DNA of 64,000 bases from Entomospira culicis (lineage in GTDB: Bacteria; Spirochaetota; Spirochaetia; WRBN01), in the NCBI RefSeq assembly GCF_028748145.1, contig NZ_CP118181.1:1240211-1304210 (forward strand). The letters run 5' to 3'. Shown here piece after piece: positions 35,778-44,295 of this stretch. The translations under genes were made by a program, and so were the position numbers. Under the pieces are notes generated by a model. The model worked only from the letters and a program-made list of their open reading frames with translations, had not been told where the DNA came from and made no database searches. The number at the start of each line of letters is the position of its first letter. Position 1 is the stretch's first letter.

Positions 35778-36899
35778 GTGGATGCCCAAGCGATCCTCAA
35801 GAAGGCCGAGCGTCAGCTCAAAGCGACGCAGTATCGACAAGTGATTCGGCTCTTAGAGCCCAAAATCCTCTTGTTTAATAATGACGCGCACTTTTACTAC
35901 CTCTTGGGGAGCGCTTGCTACTTTACCAACGACATCAACGGCGCACAACTCTATCTTCAACGCGGGCTTACCTCTGCCGAAGATAACATCGACATTCGCC
36001 TCTTGCTGGCTTGCGTGGCGTTACGCAAACGTGATACCGCGCAGGCGTTGCAACTTTGGCTCGAGGTAGACGACCTTGAACCCGACAACAAAAAAGCGCG
36101 CTTTGGTATTAATAAAATGAAGAGTATCAAAGATAATCGTGATTTGGGGCGCTTTCTTGTGCAACACTCGTTCAAAAAACTCCTACCCATCAAGCCCATC
36201 TCCCCCCTTATGCGCGTCGTCTCGAGCATCGGCTATACCCTCACTATCATGCTTTTATTAGTCAGTATCGGGTTTCTTAGCCAACGTATCTTCTACCAGA
36301 TATTTCCCCCTCAACCCTTCACGCGCGACGGTGTATCCGAGCAATTTACCTTCTTTAGCATCAAACCCACCGAGATCCTCTCCCCTAGCGATGCCCCTAC
36401 GCTCTTTATCTTGAGTGAGGCGCAAATTCTCCAAGGCATGGAGGATGCGCGAGAGTATTTCAACAATTTTCAAGACGATCTTGCCGGCAGAGAGCTCAAT
36501 CGCGTACTCCTTTCTAATGCCAGTAGCGCCGTTAAAGCCCAAGCGATGATCCTCCAACAGGCCTTTCAACCGCCCACTTTTGCCACCTACAATGCGAATT
36601 TTACCTTTGTCGATGTCGCCTCCCAACCGCAACTCTACAATGGATTGCATGTGCTTTGGCGGGGGCCCATCAATGGGCTCAATGTTACGCCCTCCCGCAT
36701 TGCCTTTCGTCTCTTAGTTGGCTATGAAGATGGACGCGTCTTAGAGGGTGCGGTGGATGTCTTTGTTCCCTTCGAGATCTCCCTTACGCCTAATCTGGTT
36801 ACCCACGTTTTAGGCAAAGTTGTCGCTAATGATGCGGGAAATTTCTACCTAGAAGCCGTCTCTATTAACCAAATTGTCGCCCTCGATTCTCATTTTTAA
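35778..36899 (+). CDS. TPR-containing single-pass membrane protein
   Basis: A 373-residue protein. Residues 1-130 are TPR-like helices (AILKKAERQLKATQYRQVIRLL, FYYLLGSACYFTNDINGAQLYLQRGL, and a third repeat ending in LEVDDLEPDNKKARF). A membrane segment lies at about 148-167. The C-terminal 200 residues would be extracytoplasmic, with no recognised enzyme motif. It starts with GTG 6 bp after rpe, so the two are likely co-transcribed. Probably a scaffold for a membrane complex; function unknown. Confidence 0.8.
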   Translation: MDAQAILKKAERQLKATQYRQVIRLLEPKILLFNNDAHFYYLLGSACYFTNDINGAQLYLQRGLTSAEDNIDIRLLLACVALRKRDTAQALQLWLEVDDLEPDNKKARFGINKMKSIKDNRDLGRFLVQHSFKKLLPIKPISPLMRVVSSIGYTLTIMLLLVSIGFLSQRIFYQIFPPQPFTRDGVSEQFTFFSIKPTEILSPSDAPTLFILSEAQILQGMEDAREYFNNFQDDLAGRELNRVLLSNASSAVKAQAMILQQAFQPPTFATYNANFTFVDVASQPQLYNGLHVLWRGPINGLNVTPSRIAFRLLVGYEDGRVLEGAVDVFVPFEISLTPNLVTHVLGKVVANDAGNFYLEAVSINQIVALDSHF

Positions 36900-37079
36900 C
36901 ATTTTTTATCTTTTTTTCAAAAAATCATTAAATTTTAATTCTTTATCTACAATCACTTTAAACTCATCAATACGACACATATGCATAACTTCACAAGAAA
37001 AATATCTTCTCATCATAATTTGTTCACATTTGCCTAGTATTATGGAGATATCTTAAAGAGAAAGACGGAGGAGAACAAA

Positions 37080-37667
37080 ATGACACGACAATGGAAACGA
37101 GGAACACTCACTATAGCCGCCCTAATCATGCTCGCATCCCCACAACTTTTCGCACAGAATGCACGCGGTAATCGCCCACAGCAAGGTCGCCCTGCACAAG
37201 GTGCACCCATGCAACAGGGACGTAGTGATAACATGCGCTACAATAACCAAGCCAATAACATGCGCCAGAGAGGTGGTCAACAACGCGGAACCTTTGGCAT
37301 TTATGCAGAAGAGTGGCAAGCTCTCTCTAGTGAAGATCAGGCGAAATTACATAACTTTATCACCGAGATTGGACTAGATAATCGTCCTGATCACCGTGCA
37401 ATGGTCGCCTTTATGAGTCAAGAGGAGCGCCTAGCTCACTTTAACTCCCCCGAAGTACAAAAAGAGCGCGCCATCTATCAGGCTAAACTCTTTAAGTTTT
37501 GGGAGACAACCGCCTACAACTTCGACATTGGTCCTTACTCCAGCGGGCGCATCGCCATGACCAAGGCACGCCTAGAAGCACAACAAAATCGCATCGATCG
37601 TCAACAACGCTCTATGGACGACCTCAATCGCTTTGTCGCACAACAAGAGGCAAGAAACCGTAACTAA
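37080..37667 (+). CDS. Secreted Gln/Arg/Asn-rich protein of unknown function
   Basis: A 195-residue protein with a signal peptide (LTIAALIMLASPQLFA-QN) and no lipobox. Residues 26-70 are low complexity and basic (GNRPQQGRPAQG, MRQRGGQQRG). The remainder is helical with a C-terminal KARLEAQQNRIDRQQRS stretch that looks like a coiled coil. GGAGGAG stands 5 bases before the ATG. The 180-bp region upstream is AT-rich; I could not place a convincing promoter. No family recognised. Confidence 0.75.
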   Translation: MTRQWKRGTLTIAALIMLASPQLFAQNARGNRPQQGRPAQGAPMQQGRSDNMRYNNQANNMRQRGGQQRGTFGIYAEEWQALSSEDQAKLHNFITEIGLDNRPDHRAMVAFMSQEERLAHFNSPEVQKERAIYQAKLFKFWETTAYNFDIGPYSSGRIAMTKARLEAQQNRIDRQQRSMDDLNRFVAQQEARNRN

Positions 37668-37757
37668 ATTTTGATTTTGTATAATAACACTTTGGTTTGA
37701 ATAACTTTTTTTATCACTTTTCAGAGTAAAAACATCACTTTTTTCATCACTTAATTT

Positions 37758-37794
37758 AAGAGGGTTTTGCTGTTGGCTAGCCCTCTTTTTTTTT
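37758..37794 (+). terminator. Terminator after the 195-aa secreted protein
   Basis: 7-bp stem AAGAGGG / CCCTCTT (37758-37764, 37781-37787) with a 16-nt loop and a long T run. Confidence 0.75.
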
Positions 37795-38155
37795 ATCTAT
37801 GCTCCAAAATATCTGTGTCAACCAACATTAAAAGATGGGCATAGATGTAGTCTATTTCGTTAGGATGCCATAGCTTCGCACTCATACGTTGGAGATCTTG
37901 CCACCAACCTTGCACGTCATCGAACATCGGATTATCCAGAAGCTCTTGACGAATCTCCGCATGCATAAGCGGCATCACGATGGCCTGCTCTTGACGCATA
38001 AATCCCATACTCAAGTGGGTAAGCAACATATCCAAGCCCTCAAAAGAGAGATCGGTTGCCAAAGCAGTGCAATAATCCCTTGCTTGCTGGGCAAAACGAT
38101 ACGCTTCCTCGTGGATAAGCCCCTTCTCTTTTAATGCTAAAAAACGATACTCCAT
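37793..38155 (-). CDS. yhfY: PRD-domain regulatory protein, YhfY-like
   Basis: A 120-residue single PRD (PTS regulation domain) without a DNA-binding part. Landmarks are the first His region in LLTHLSMGFMRQEQ and the second in EIDYIYAHLLML, both in the positions where PRDs are phosphorylated by PTS proteins. The start is ATG 38155, after GAGGATAGGG; the longer frame runs through yhfZ. It sits 34 bp after the YhfZ-type regulator. In E. coli, yhfZ and yhfY are likewise neighbours at the head of the php/yhf operon, which supports the name. The other yhf genes are absent here. Confidence 0.7.
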   Translation of the reverse strand: MEYRFLALKEKGLIHEEAYRFAQQARDYCTALATDLSFEGLDMLLTHLSMGFMRQEQAIVMPLMHAEIRQELLDNPMFDDVQGWWQDLQRMSAKLWHPNEIDYIYAHLLMLVDTDILEHR

Positions 38156-38189
38156 CACCCTATCCTCTTGTGTAATATAAAGATGTCGC

Positions 38190-39107
38190 TTAATATTTAG
38201 GTACACGTAAATCGTATACCACCTCATGCTGAACGGCGAGAACATGCTCCTGATTGATGGTGCGCTTAAGAATGGTATTGATAACGAAGTTACGCTGGAA
38301 GCCGACCAACACCGCTTGGGTGGCACGATCGGTAAGGGGGTTGTCGATAAATTGATAGGCGAGCGGGTACTGGTGCATCAAGACTTGGTCGTAATTCCAG
38401 ACACCGGCATCTATCTTATTATGCAGAAGGTTATTGATAATTTGATGCGCACCCATGGGAATAAGTTCTACATCAAGATCGCGCACCAGCGCCTGCGTAA
38501 GATAGGATTGATCGTAAGAACTCATATCAATCGCCACACGCATGCCCGCTTGGAGCGCCTTATGCGGATGCGCAAAGAGAATCACATGACCAGAGAGGTA
38601 GGTTTTCGATCCAAAATTAAAAAGAATCTCCAAGGGTGCACCCGACTTAATGGCAAAATCAGCAGCTAATCCCGAGACAATGCTAAAGTGATAGAGCCCC
38701 TCAAGCACTTGATGAATACGATCTTTAGCACCCCGTACATAGGCTAAACTCAACGACAAATCGACTTGCATAAAGGTGTCATAGAGCCCACTAGCCAACC
38801 CCTCATAGAGCTTAGAGTACGGCAAGGGCATGCTCCCACGCAAAGGGCCACGCAACGCAAAATGTTGCAACTTCTGGTAGTCAATATCGATAAGAAAGGT
38901 GCCCAGATGCCCGCGACTTTTGGTAACAATAGCCTCTTTTTGGCGTAAAACCTGAATCGCATTCTGTACCGTTCCGCGCGAGAGGTTATAGCGCTCCACC
39001 CAATCGCTAATCACCGGTAAGCGATCGCCCACGTGAAGTAACAAAATCTCAGAAGCTAGCAACTCAATCACCTTGCCGGTTTTTTGCAAAAATTCCTCAT
39101 GCATCAT
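38190..39107 (-). CDS. yhfZ: GntR-type transcriptional regulator, YhfZ family
   Basis: A 305-residue protein. The N-terminal winged helix (about 1-75) has RLPVISDWVERYNLSRGTVQNAIQVLRQKEAI. The C-terminal effector domain resembles a periplasmic-binding fold, with the YhfZ landmark MPLPYSKLYEGLASGLYD. I start at the ATG at 39107: the consensus promoter lies upstream and a GGTGGGGGG stretch precedes the ATG; the adjacent ATG at 39104 is equally possible. It probably controls its own operon with yhfY. The ligand is unknown. Confidence 0.8.
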   Translation of the reverse strand: MMHEEFLQKTGKVIELLASEILLLHVGDRLPVISDWVERYNLSRGTVQNAIQVLRQKEAIVTKSRGHLGTFLIDIDYQKLQHFALRGPLRGSMPLPYSKLYEGLASGLYDTFMQVDLSLSLAYVRGAKDRIHQVLEGLYHFSIVSGLAADFAIKSGAPLEILFNFGSKTYLSGHVILFAHPHKALQAGMRVAIDMSSYDQSYLTQALVRDLDVELIPMGAHQIINNLLHNKIDAGVWNYDQVLMHQYPLAYQFIDNPLTDRATQAVLVGFQRNFVINTILKRTINQEHVLAVQHEVVYDLRVPKY

Positions 39108-39137
39108 CACAGCCCCCCACCCATCTAATTCTCTCGT

Positions 39138-39166
39138 ATTATAAAGGAAAAAAGCAACTCTGTCAA
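39138..39166 (-). promoter_or_regulatory. Consensus sigma70 promoter for yhfZ-yhfY
   Basis: Minus-strand TTGACA (39166-39161), 17-nt spacer, TATAAT (39143-39138). Both hexamers match the consensus exactly, which suggests that a repressor, perhaps YhfZ itself, limits it. Confidence 0.85.
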
Positions 39167-39314
39167 TCGATATCTTCAAAATAGAAAATTAATATTTTTT
39201 TAGCAATTAAATATAAAGATTGCTTATGTTTTTACGTATCTTTATCGATACATTATTTATAGGAAGTGTTACTTTCTTTTTCATATCTATTTTTTATTTA
39301 TAGGACGGAAAAAA

Positions 39315-39719
39315 ATGAAAAAATGGATCGCAGGTATGCTGTTGGTGCTCTTCATGGTTCCTACCGCTTTTGCACAAGCTACACTAAAAGATGGCATTTA
39401 CAAGGCCAACTTTGAAAAGGCTAATCCCACCGGATATATGCCCACCTTAACCATTCGTGTGCAAAAGGGAGTCATCATTTCGGTTGTGTATGATGAGACC
39501 GATGCCAAGGGAGTTGCTAAGTCTAAAGATGCAAAGACTAAAAAGATCTTTGACGAAATGGCGAAAGAGCTCTCCTCCTCTCAAAAGGCTCCTCTGGTCA
39601 AAACCCAAGCTCCACGGGAAATCTTGGACAACTTTAATGCCTTAGCTCAAGCTGTCTTAGAGCAAGCTACCAAAGCAGCCACCGACACACCTATCATCGT
39701 GAAAGGTATCGCCAAATAA
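39315..39719 (+). CDS. Exported FMN-binding-domain-like protein
   Basis: A 134-residue protein with a cleavable signal peptide (MKKWIAGMLLVLFMVPTAFA-QA). It continues LKDGIYKANFEKANPTGYMPTLTIRVQKGVIISVVYDETDAKG, which follows the DGxYxA...V.xGkIxxVxyde pattern of FMN-binding (FMN_bind/pheromone-type) domains. The Ser/Thr that carries covalent FMN in RnfG/NqrC is not identifiable. AGGACGG lies before the ATG. Monocistronic with a strong terminator. Role unknown; electron-transfer link is speculative. Confidence 0.6.
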   Translation: MKKWIAGMLLVLFMVPTAFAQATLKDGIYKANFEKANPTGYMPTLTIRVQKGVIISVVYDETDAKGVAKSKDAKTKKIFDEMAKELSSSQKAPLVKTQAPREILDNFNALAQAVLEQATKAATDTPIIVKGIAK

Positions 39720-39723
39720 CCCA

Positions 39724-39776
39724 ATTTCTGTCTTGGATTCCTAATATTAGGATTCAAGACAGAAATTTTGGTCGTT
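39724..39776 (+). terminator. Terminator of the 134-aa exported protein gene
   Basis: 12-bp stem ATTTCTGTCTTG / CAAGACAGAAAT (39724-39735, 39755-39766) with a further inner pairing (ATTCCT/AGGAT) and a T-rich tail. Confidence 0.85.
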
Positions 39777-39791
39777 TTTATTTTTAGTCTC

Positions 39792-39820
39792 TTTACAAAT
39801 CACTCGTTTTGTGCTAATTT
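39792..39820 (+). promoter_or_regulatory. Predicted promoter abutting sppA
   Basis: TTTACA (39792-39797), 17-nt spacer, TAATTT (39815-39820) preceded by TGC (extended -10). The ATG at 39828 follows 7 nt later, with no Shine-Dalgarno. Confidence 0.6.
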
Positions 39821-39827
39821 TAATAAT

Positions 39828-41681
39828 ATGAAAGATACAAATTATATCTTGCTTTTGCATAGATTTATCAAATTCCTACGCGAAGCAGTAGCCAACATTC
39901 TCTTTATCCTTTTTATTCTTCTGGCTATCATCATTGGTCACTACCTCTTTTTAGGCATGCGCCAGACCAGTAAAGCGCCCAAGCTTCCGCCATCGTTTAC
40001 CCTATCACTCAACCCAGGCTATATTAATGAGCAGAGTAGCCCCGAACCAGGACTTATTCAAGAACTCTTGCTTGGTAACAATCCCAGCAAAGAGTCGGTG
40101 CATGACTACACCCGCGCCATCAAGCTCGCCAAAGACGATCCGCGCGTAACGGCCATTTGGCTCGATCTTAGTGGTTTTTATCCATCAGGGTTTGGCGTGA
40201 TTGAAGAGCTACACGCTGCCCTTAGCCTCTTTAAAACCAGCGAAAAACCTATCTATGCCTTCTCCGCCTACTACGGTAAAGGGAGCTATTGGCTAGCATC
40301 CCTTGCCGATGAGATCTGGATGGATCCGTTTGGTATGGCAGATATCAATGGCTTTGTGAGTAGTCAAATTTTTATGGCAGAAGCACTTAACAAGCTTGGC
40401 ATTGAAGCAAATATCATCAAAGTAGGACGATACAAAAACGCCGTGGAGGGCTACGAACTAGAAGCGCGTAGCGAAAGCAACCAAGAAGCGACGCGCTCTC
40501 TGCTTAGTTCTATTTGGCAACATTACACCACCAGCATTCTGGCTAACCGCGCTAACTTATCGAATAACCAAAAAATTGCGATTGCTAATCCAACCTTCGC
40601 GAACCGCACCTTAGGCGACTCTGAAGCACAAACGAGCCAACAATTGGGTCTCATTGACCAAATTGGAAGTCGCAACCAAGCGCTTAACACGCTCTTTCCT
40701 AACATTAGTTTCGATCCATTTGATCATTTCAACAGCGAGCAAGGGGCGTTTATCTCGCCCAAAAGATACCTCAATGTAGAAGATCGGGTGGCACAACGTA
40801 AAGCTAAGCGCCGTCGTATTCTCCACAAAAATGAACCAACAATTGCCATCATTCACGCAGAAGGGGCGATTGTTTCGGGGTATGGATCGGATACGCAGAT
40901 GGGCGCACAGCGCGTCATCGAGCAACTTCAAGATGCTGTTGAGGATCGGGTTCAGGCAATTATCATTCGTATAGATTCCGGCGGAGGAAGCTCTTACGCT
41001 AGCGAACAAATGTATCGGGTCATAGAAGATATTCGTAGTAAAAAGAAGATTCCTGTAGTCATTTCTATGGGTGCTACCGCGGCCTCTGGTGGTTACTGGA
41101 TGAGTTTGGCTGCCGATAAAATCGTCGCTCACCCAACCACCGTAACCGGCTCTATTGGGGTCTTTTCCCTCTTTTTTACGGCCGAAGGGTTTGCCAAGAA
41201 GTGGGGTATCAATGAAGATCGTCTCTTTGTGCCAAACAACCAAATTCCTAGCATGGATCTCTTTCATCAGCCTAGCGAGGCGATGCTGGAATACTACCAA
41301 TCGGGGACGAATTTTATCTACAATGAATTTTTAGAGCGCGTCGTAAAGGCAGGGCGTGCAGAAAATATCCAAAAAGCCGATGCACTTGCCCAAGGACGTG
41401 TCTACAGTGGACTACAAGCGCTAGATTTAGGACTTATAGATGCACTTGGTACGCTAGATGATGCGATTATCATTACGGCAGAATTAGCCGAACTAGGTGA
41501 AGTTTATGCCGTTAAAACCTATCCCTTTAACGACAAAACCATGGAGCGTATCATTCAATCACTCCTTAATGTGCAAGAGAATCCACTCAACCTTATTTTA
41601 GCACGCATCGGGCTTAGCCAAGAGATGCTCACCGCGCAACCCTACCACGTATACGCACTAGAGCCGATGCGTATCGAATAA
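39828..41681 (+). CDS. sppA: Signal peptide peptidase SppA, long (67K) type
   Basis: SppA is a membrane-anchored serine peptidase that degrades cleaved signal peptides. The 617-residue protein has one N-terminal TM (about 20-42) and the two tandem S49 domains of the long form. The catalytic Lys lies in VGRYKNAVEGYE in the first domain. The nucleophile Ser lies in GATAASGGYWMSL in the second, with supporting IRIDSGGGSSYASEQ and VTGSIGVFSLFF. The start at 39828 is preferred over the upstream in-frame ATG, which precedes the promoter. Confidence 0.93.
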   Translation: MKDTNYILLLHRFIKFLREAVANILFILFILLAIIIGHYLFLGMRQTSKAPKLPPSFTLSLNPGYINEQSSPEPGLIQELLLGNNPSKESVHDYTRAIKLAKDDPRVTAIWLDLSGFYPSGFGVIEELHAALSLFKTSEKPIYAFSAYYGKGSYWLASLADEIWMDPFGMADINGFVSSQIFMAEALNKLGIEANIIKVGRYKNAVEGYELEARSESNQEATRSLLSSIWQHYTTSILANRANLSNNQKIAIANPTFANRTLGDSEAQTSQQLGLIDQIGSRNQALNTLFPNISFDPFDHFNSEQGAFISPKRYLNVEDRVAQRKAKRRRILHKNEPTIAIIHAEGAIVSGYGSDTQMGAQRVIEQLQDAVEDRVQAIIIRIDSGGGSSYASEQMYRVIEDIRSKKKIPVVISMGATAASGGYWMSLAADKIVAHPTTVTGSIGVFSLFFTAEGFAKKWGINEDRLFVPNNQIPSMDLFHQPSEAMLEYYQSGTNFIYNEFLERVVKAGRAENIQKADALAQGRVYSGLQALDLGLIDALGTLDDAIIITAELAELGEVYAVKTYPFNDKTMERIIQSLLNVQENPLNLILARIGLSQEMLTAQPYHVYALEPMRIE

Positions 41682-41754
41682 TACCACAAAGATAAAGCGA
41701 TAAGCAGGAGCAGGATATGATTGCTTCTGCTATGTTATTAAATGTTAAAAGAAA

Positions 41755-41789
41755 TAAAAAAAGAGTTATTGGTTTTAACAATAACTCTT
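41755..41789 (-). terminator. Terminator of the initiator tRNA gene
   Basis: 11-bp stem AAGAGTTATTG / CAATAACTCTT (41761-41771, 41779-41789), 7-nt loop, T run on the minus strand, 7 nt after the tRNA. Confidence 0.85.
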
Positions 41790-41796
41790 CAAAAAA

Positions 41797-41870
41797 TAGC
41801 AGGGGAAGGACTCGAACCTCCGACCTTTGGGTTATGAGCCCAACGAGCTAGCCAACTGCTCTACCCTGCG
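41797..41870 (-). tRNA. Initiator tRNA-fMet (anticodon CAT)
   Basis: A full cloverleaf reads on the minus strand. The acceptor is CGCAGGG/CCCTGC with an unpaired C1-U72. The D-stem is GAGC/GCTC with an A11-U24 pair, the anticodon stem TTGGG/CCCAA around CTCATAA, and the T arm GGAGG-TTCGAGT-CCTTC. The first-pair mismatch, A11-U24 and three G-C pairs next to the anticodon loop are hallmarks of bacterial initiator tRNA, so this is fMet rather than elongator Met. The 3' CCA is not encoded. Confidence 0.93.
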
Positions 41871-42009
41871 TCGTATCTACACTATACTTCAAAAGCGAAA
41901 TGATGTCAAGCACTTTATCCCAATATTGTCAAAATTTACAATATAAATTACATTTTTCTCTAAATTTTCGGATTTCTTCTTATTTTCTTAACACTTTTTT
42001 GAGATAATA

Positions 42010-42018
42010 TGGTATACT
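42010..42018 (+). promoter_or_regulatory. Extended -10 promoter candidate of the PPEES lipoprotein operon
   Basis: TGG-TATACT (42010-42018), followed by GGGAGG (42022-42027) and the ATG at 42034. The -35 is weak (TTAACA, 19-nt spacing). Confidence 0.5.
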
Positions 42019-42033
42019 TAAGGGAGGAATCTT

Positions 42034-42708
42034 ATGTTACAAGGAAAAGCTTTTATGTTATATTCCATCAAACGCTCAATGAGCCTGCTTATTTTACTCT
42101 TTATTAGTGTGGGACTAGTTAGTTGCGAAACAACCAATCAATCAATGCCACCAGAAGAGAGCACCCCACCAGAAGAGAGTAGCCCACCAGAAGAGAGCAC
42201 ACCTGCATCCACTCCAGAAACCCCAAAAGCAGAGCCCAAGCTCCCACCCATGCCCATGAAAAACGTCGAAGGAAAAGGATATCTCGTAGAAATGGGTCGC
42301 TCTTGGTCTTATATGGCATCGCTCTCGGCAGGACAAGAAAACACCTTCGCTGTCGATCAATATCCCGGCTTAAAAACCACCTTCAATGGCTCTAAAGTGC
42401 TCATTACTGCATTCATCAACCGTATCAGCAGTACAGCTGATAGTTACTTAAATGATTTCAGTCGTACCTTCAATGAATTTAACCTACTAGAGAGTATTCC
42501 TCAAGAAGATGGGTATCTCCTCGTTATGAACCGTAAAAGCGACCGAAATTCCCTGCGCTACGTGCGTCTCTTTTATCACGCGGAGCTTAAACAGGCCTTA
42601 GCCTACAACCTCACCTTTCGGGTTATTGGCGATGAACAACTCTATCGCACCAGCTACACAACTGACACCGTTGCTCAAGAAATTCTCGAATTCTTTCACC
42701 TTACCTAA
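42034..42708 (+). CDS. Lipoprotein with PPEES-repeat stalk
   Basis: A 224-residue lipoprotein. The signal peptide ends in lipobox GLVSC (Cys31; start at codon 1 after GGGAGG, although a Met at codon 8 is possible). Four PPEE(S)(T/S) units (15-bp repeats, about 42148-42202) and a Pro-rich linker lead to a globular domain beginning MKNVEGKGYLVEMGRSW. The globular part (LITAFINRISSTADSYLN, YLLVMNRKSD) is unlike the lipoproteins at 14.6-17.5 kb. It heads a run with the LCP protein (12-bp gap). Function unknown; the neighbourhood suggests the cell envelope. Confidence 0.85.
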   Translation: MLQGKAFMLYSIKRSMSLLILLFISVGLVSCETTNQSMPPEESTPPEESSPPEESTPASTPETPKAEPKLPPMPMKNVEGKGYLVEMGRSWSYMASLSAGQENTFAVDQYPGLKTTFNGSKVLITAFINRISSTADSYLNDFSRTFNEFNLLESIPQEDGYLLVMNRKSDRNSLRYVRLFYHAELKQALAYNLTFRVIGDEQLYRTSYTTDTVAQEILEFFHLT

Positions 42709-42720
42709 GCATCGTCGCCT

Positions 42721-43935
42721 ATGAAGTTATCGCTAGAAGCGCTTAAAGATCGATCGTTGTTTCTACTCTATCTTATTCTAGCTATTGTCCTAGGAGCATC
42801 GATCTATCTCTACTTTCAAACCAAGAGTAATGCCGTTGCGCAAACCTTACGGCGTAAGGATGGCATGGCAACCCTGCTTGTGGTGCATGAGGAGGGGAAA
42901 CCCCTCTTCACGCTCATGTATCTTTACAATAACCAAACTCATCGAGGGGCAGTTTTTGATATTCCAGCTAACTACGCTATCATTAGTAGCGATCGTTCAC
43001 GCTTTGTCCCCATATCTACCTACTTTAACCCCAAAAATCCACAAGAATATGCCCAGCGCGTGCGCAATATCTTGGCAATTGCTGATACTCCTTTTTACAT
43101 CTCGATGGATTTAGATGAATTTAGTTTTTTAGTTGATTTGCTTGGGGGCGTAGAAGCTTTTATTGCAACAAATTATCAAGCAGAATATCATCAACGTGCG
43201 GTGATGCTTCCTGCTGGCTCGCTTATTCTCGATGGTGCAAAAGCTACCGAGTATCTTATTATGGCGCAAAATACCTCAGCACAGAGTCGAAGAGAGGAGC
43301 TTACTCGTCGGTTTGCTGGGGCTTTTGTCCGTCAAATGGCGTTGAACAGCTCCGCGATTGCCAACCCTTTAGTCATCGATCAGCTCATCAATAAGAGCAC
43401 GACCAATATGGATAGGGAAGCTCTTTTGGAGTTTTGGCAGGCAATGCATCGCTTAGACAAAGAGAATTTGATTGTCCAAAAGGTAACAGGTACCATCCGC
43501 ACTATCGACAATCAACAATTCCTCTTTCCCCACTACGACGGGCGACTGATCCGTGAGATGGTAACACAAACCCAAGCGACACTAGCCAATCCTCAGGAGG
43601 TGATTATTCAAGCCTGGCCAAGGCGTATTGAAATTCAAAATGGTACAAAAAATAATGGTTTAGCTCAACGCACCGCGCAAATTTACGAAAGTCTTGGCTA
43701 CAATGTTGTGCGTACCAGTAACGCCGAGACCAATGATGTGGACTACACCATTGTGATTGATTTTAGTGGCAACCTTGAGGCCGCCCAGCGCGTGGGAGAG
43801 GTTATTCGCACCAACCGCATCTATTCGTTCAGCATTCCGGTGGGATCAGATTTGGATATTATGGAAAATGTCGATATTCGTATTGTATTAGGGAGAGATT
43901 TTGATGGAAGATATACCCAAGAACTTATCAGTTAA
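42721..43935 (+). CDS. LytR-CpsA-Psr (LCP) family protein with LytR_C domain
   Basis: A 404-residue protein with one N-terminal TM (about 12-31). A divergent LCP domain has LGGVEAFIATNY and DGAKATEYLIMAQ; the usual Arg-rich phosphate-binding motif is only partly kept (SQSRREELTRR). A C-terminal LytR_C fold has IEIQNGTKNNGLAQRTAQIYESLGYNV. LCP proteins attach glycopolymers to peptidoglycan, but in organisms without such polymers the role is open. Its end overlaps rsfS by 32 bp; the lcp-rsfS order is common in spirochaetes and several other phyla. Confidence 0.8.
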   Translation: MKLSLEALKDRSLFLLYLILAIVLGASIYLYFQTKSNAVAQTLRRKDGMATLLVVHEEGKPLFTLMYLYNNQTHRGAVFDIPANYAIISSDRSRFVPISTYFNPKNPQEYAQRVRNILAIADTPFYISMDLDEFSFLVDLLGGVEAFIATNYQAEYHQRAVMLPAGSLILDGAKATEYLIMAQNTSAQSRREELTRRFAGAFVRQMALNSSAIANPLVIDQLINKSTTNMDREALLEFWQAMHRLDKENLIVQKVTGTIRTIDNQQFLFPHYDGRLIREMVTQTQATLANPQEVIIQAWPRRIEIQNGTKNNGLAQRTAQIYESLGYNVVRTSNAETNDVDYTIVIDFSGNLEAAQRVGEVIRTNRIYSFSIPVGSDLDIMENVDIRIVLGRDFDGRYTQELIS

Positions 43936-44281
43936 TGAAATTGCCTTAGAGGTCGCACAGCTACTTGTCGATTTACAACTTAGCGATCTTGTTGTCCTTG
44001 ATGTAAAACAGCAATGCACCTGGGCGGATGTTTTAGTCGTAGCGACCTACACCAGTGAGACCCAAGCCAAAAGCGCGATGCACGAGGTAAAGCAATTGCT
44101 TTATCGTTATGACTTTCCTATTCAAACGCATAGTAAGTCGCCACAAAGTCGCTGGCTGGTAGTCGACGCATATAACATCGTGGTCAACTTCCTCAACCCT
44201 CAAGAGCGAACCTTCTATGCCCTAGAAGATCTTTGGAAAGAGGGCGATCTCCTCTTCTCTACAAAAAAAGAACATTCTTAA
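43904..44281 (+). CDS. rsfS: Ribosomal silencing factor RsfS
   Basis: RsfS binds uL14 on the 50S subunit and blocks subunit joining in starvation. The 125-residue protein has DLVVLDVKQQCTWADVLVVAT, ETQAKSAMHEV and WLVVDAYNIVVNFLNPQERTFYALEDLW, the family signature (D-x-x-D/NIVVHxF-Y-LE-LW). GGGAGA lies upstream of the ATG; the TTG immediately before it is an unlikely start. The usual nadD partner is not adjacent. Confidence 0.9.
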   Translation: MEDIPKNLSVNEIALEVAQLLVDLQLSDLVVLDVKQQCTWADVLVVATYTSETQAKSAMHEVKQLLYRYDFPIQTHSKSPQSRWLVVDAYNIVVNFLNPQERTFYALEDLWKEGDLLFSTKKEHS

Positions 44282-44295
44282 TCAGCGAGGTTACT

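Noticed and set aside
36900-37079. Promoter before the 195-aa secreted protein
   Set aside because: Several AT-rich hexamers occur but no -35/-10 pair has acceptable spacing.
41703-41731. Hairpin AGCAGGAGCA / TGCTTCTGCT after sppA as a terminator
   Set aside because: The stem has a wobble pair and no T run follows, so it cannot be called a terminator with confidence.
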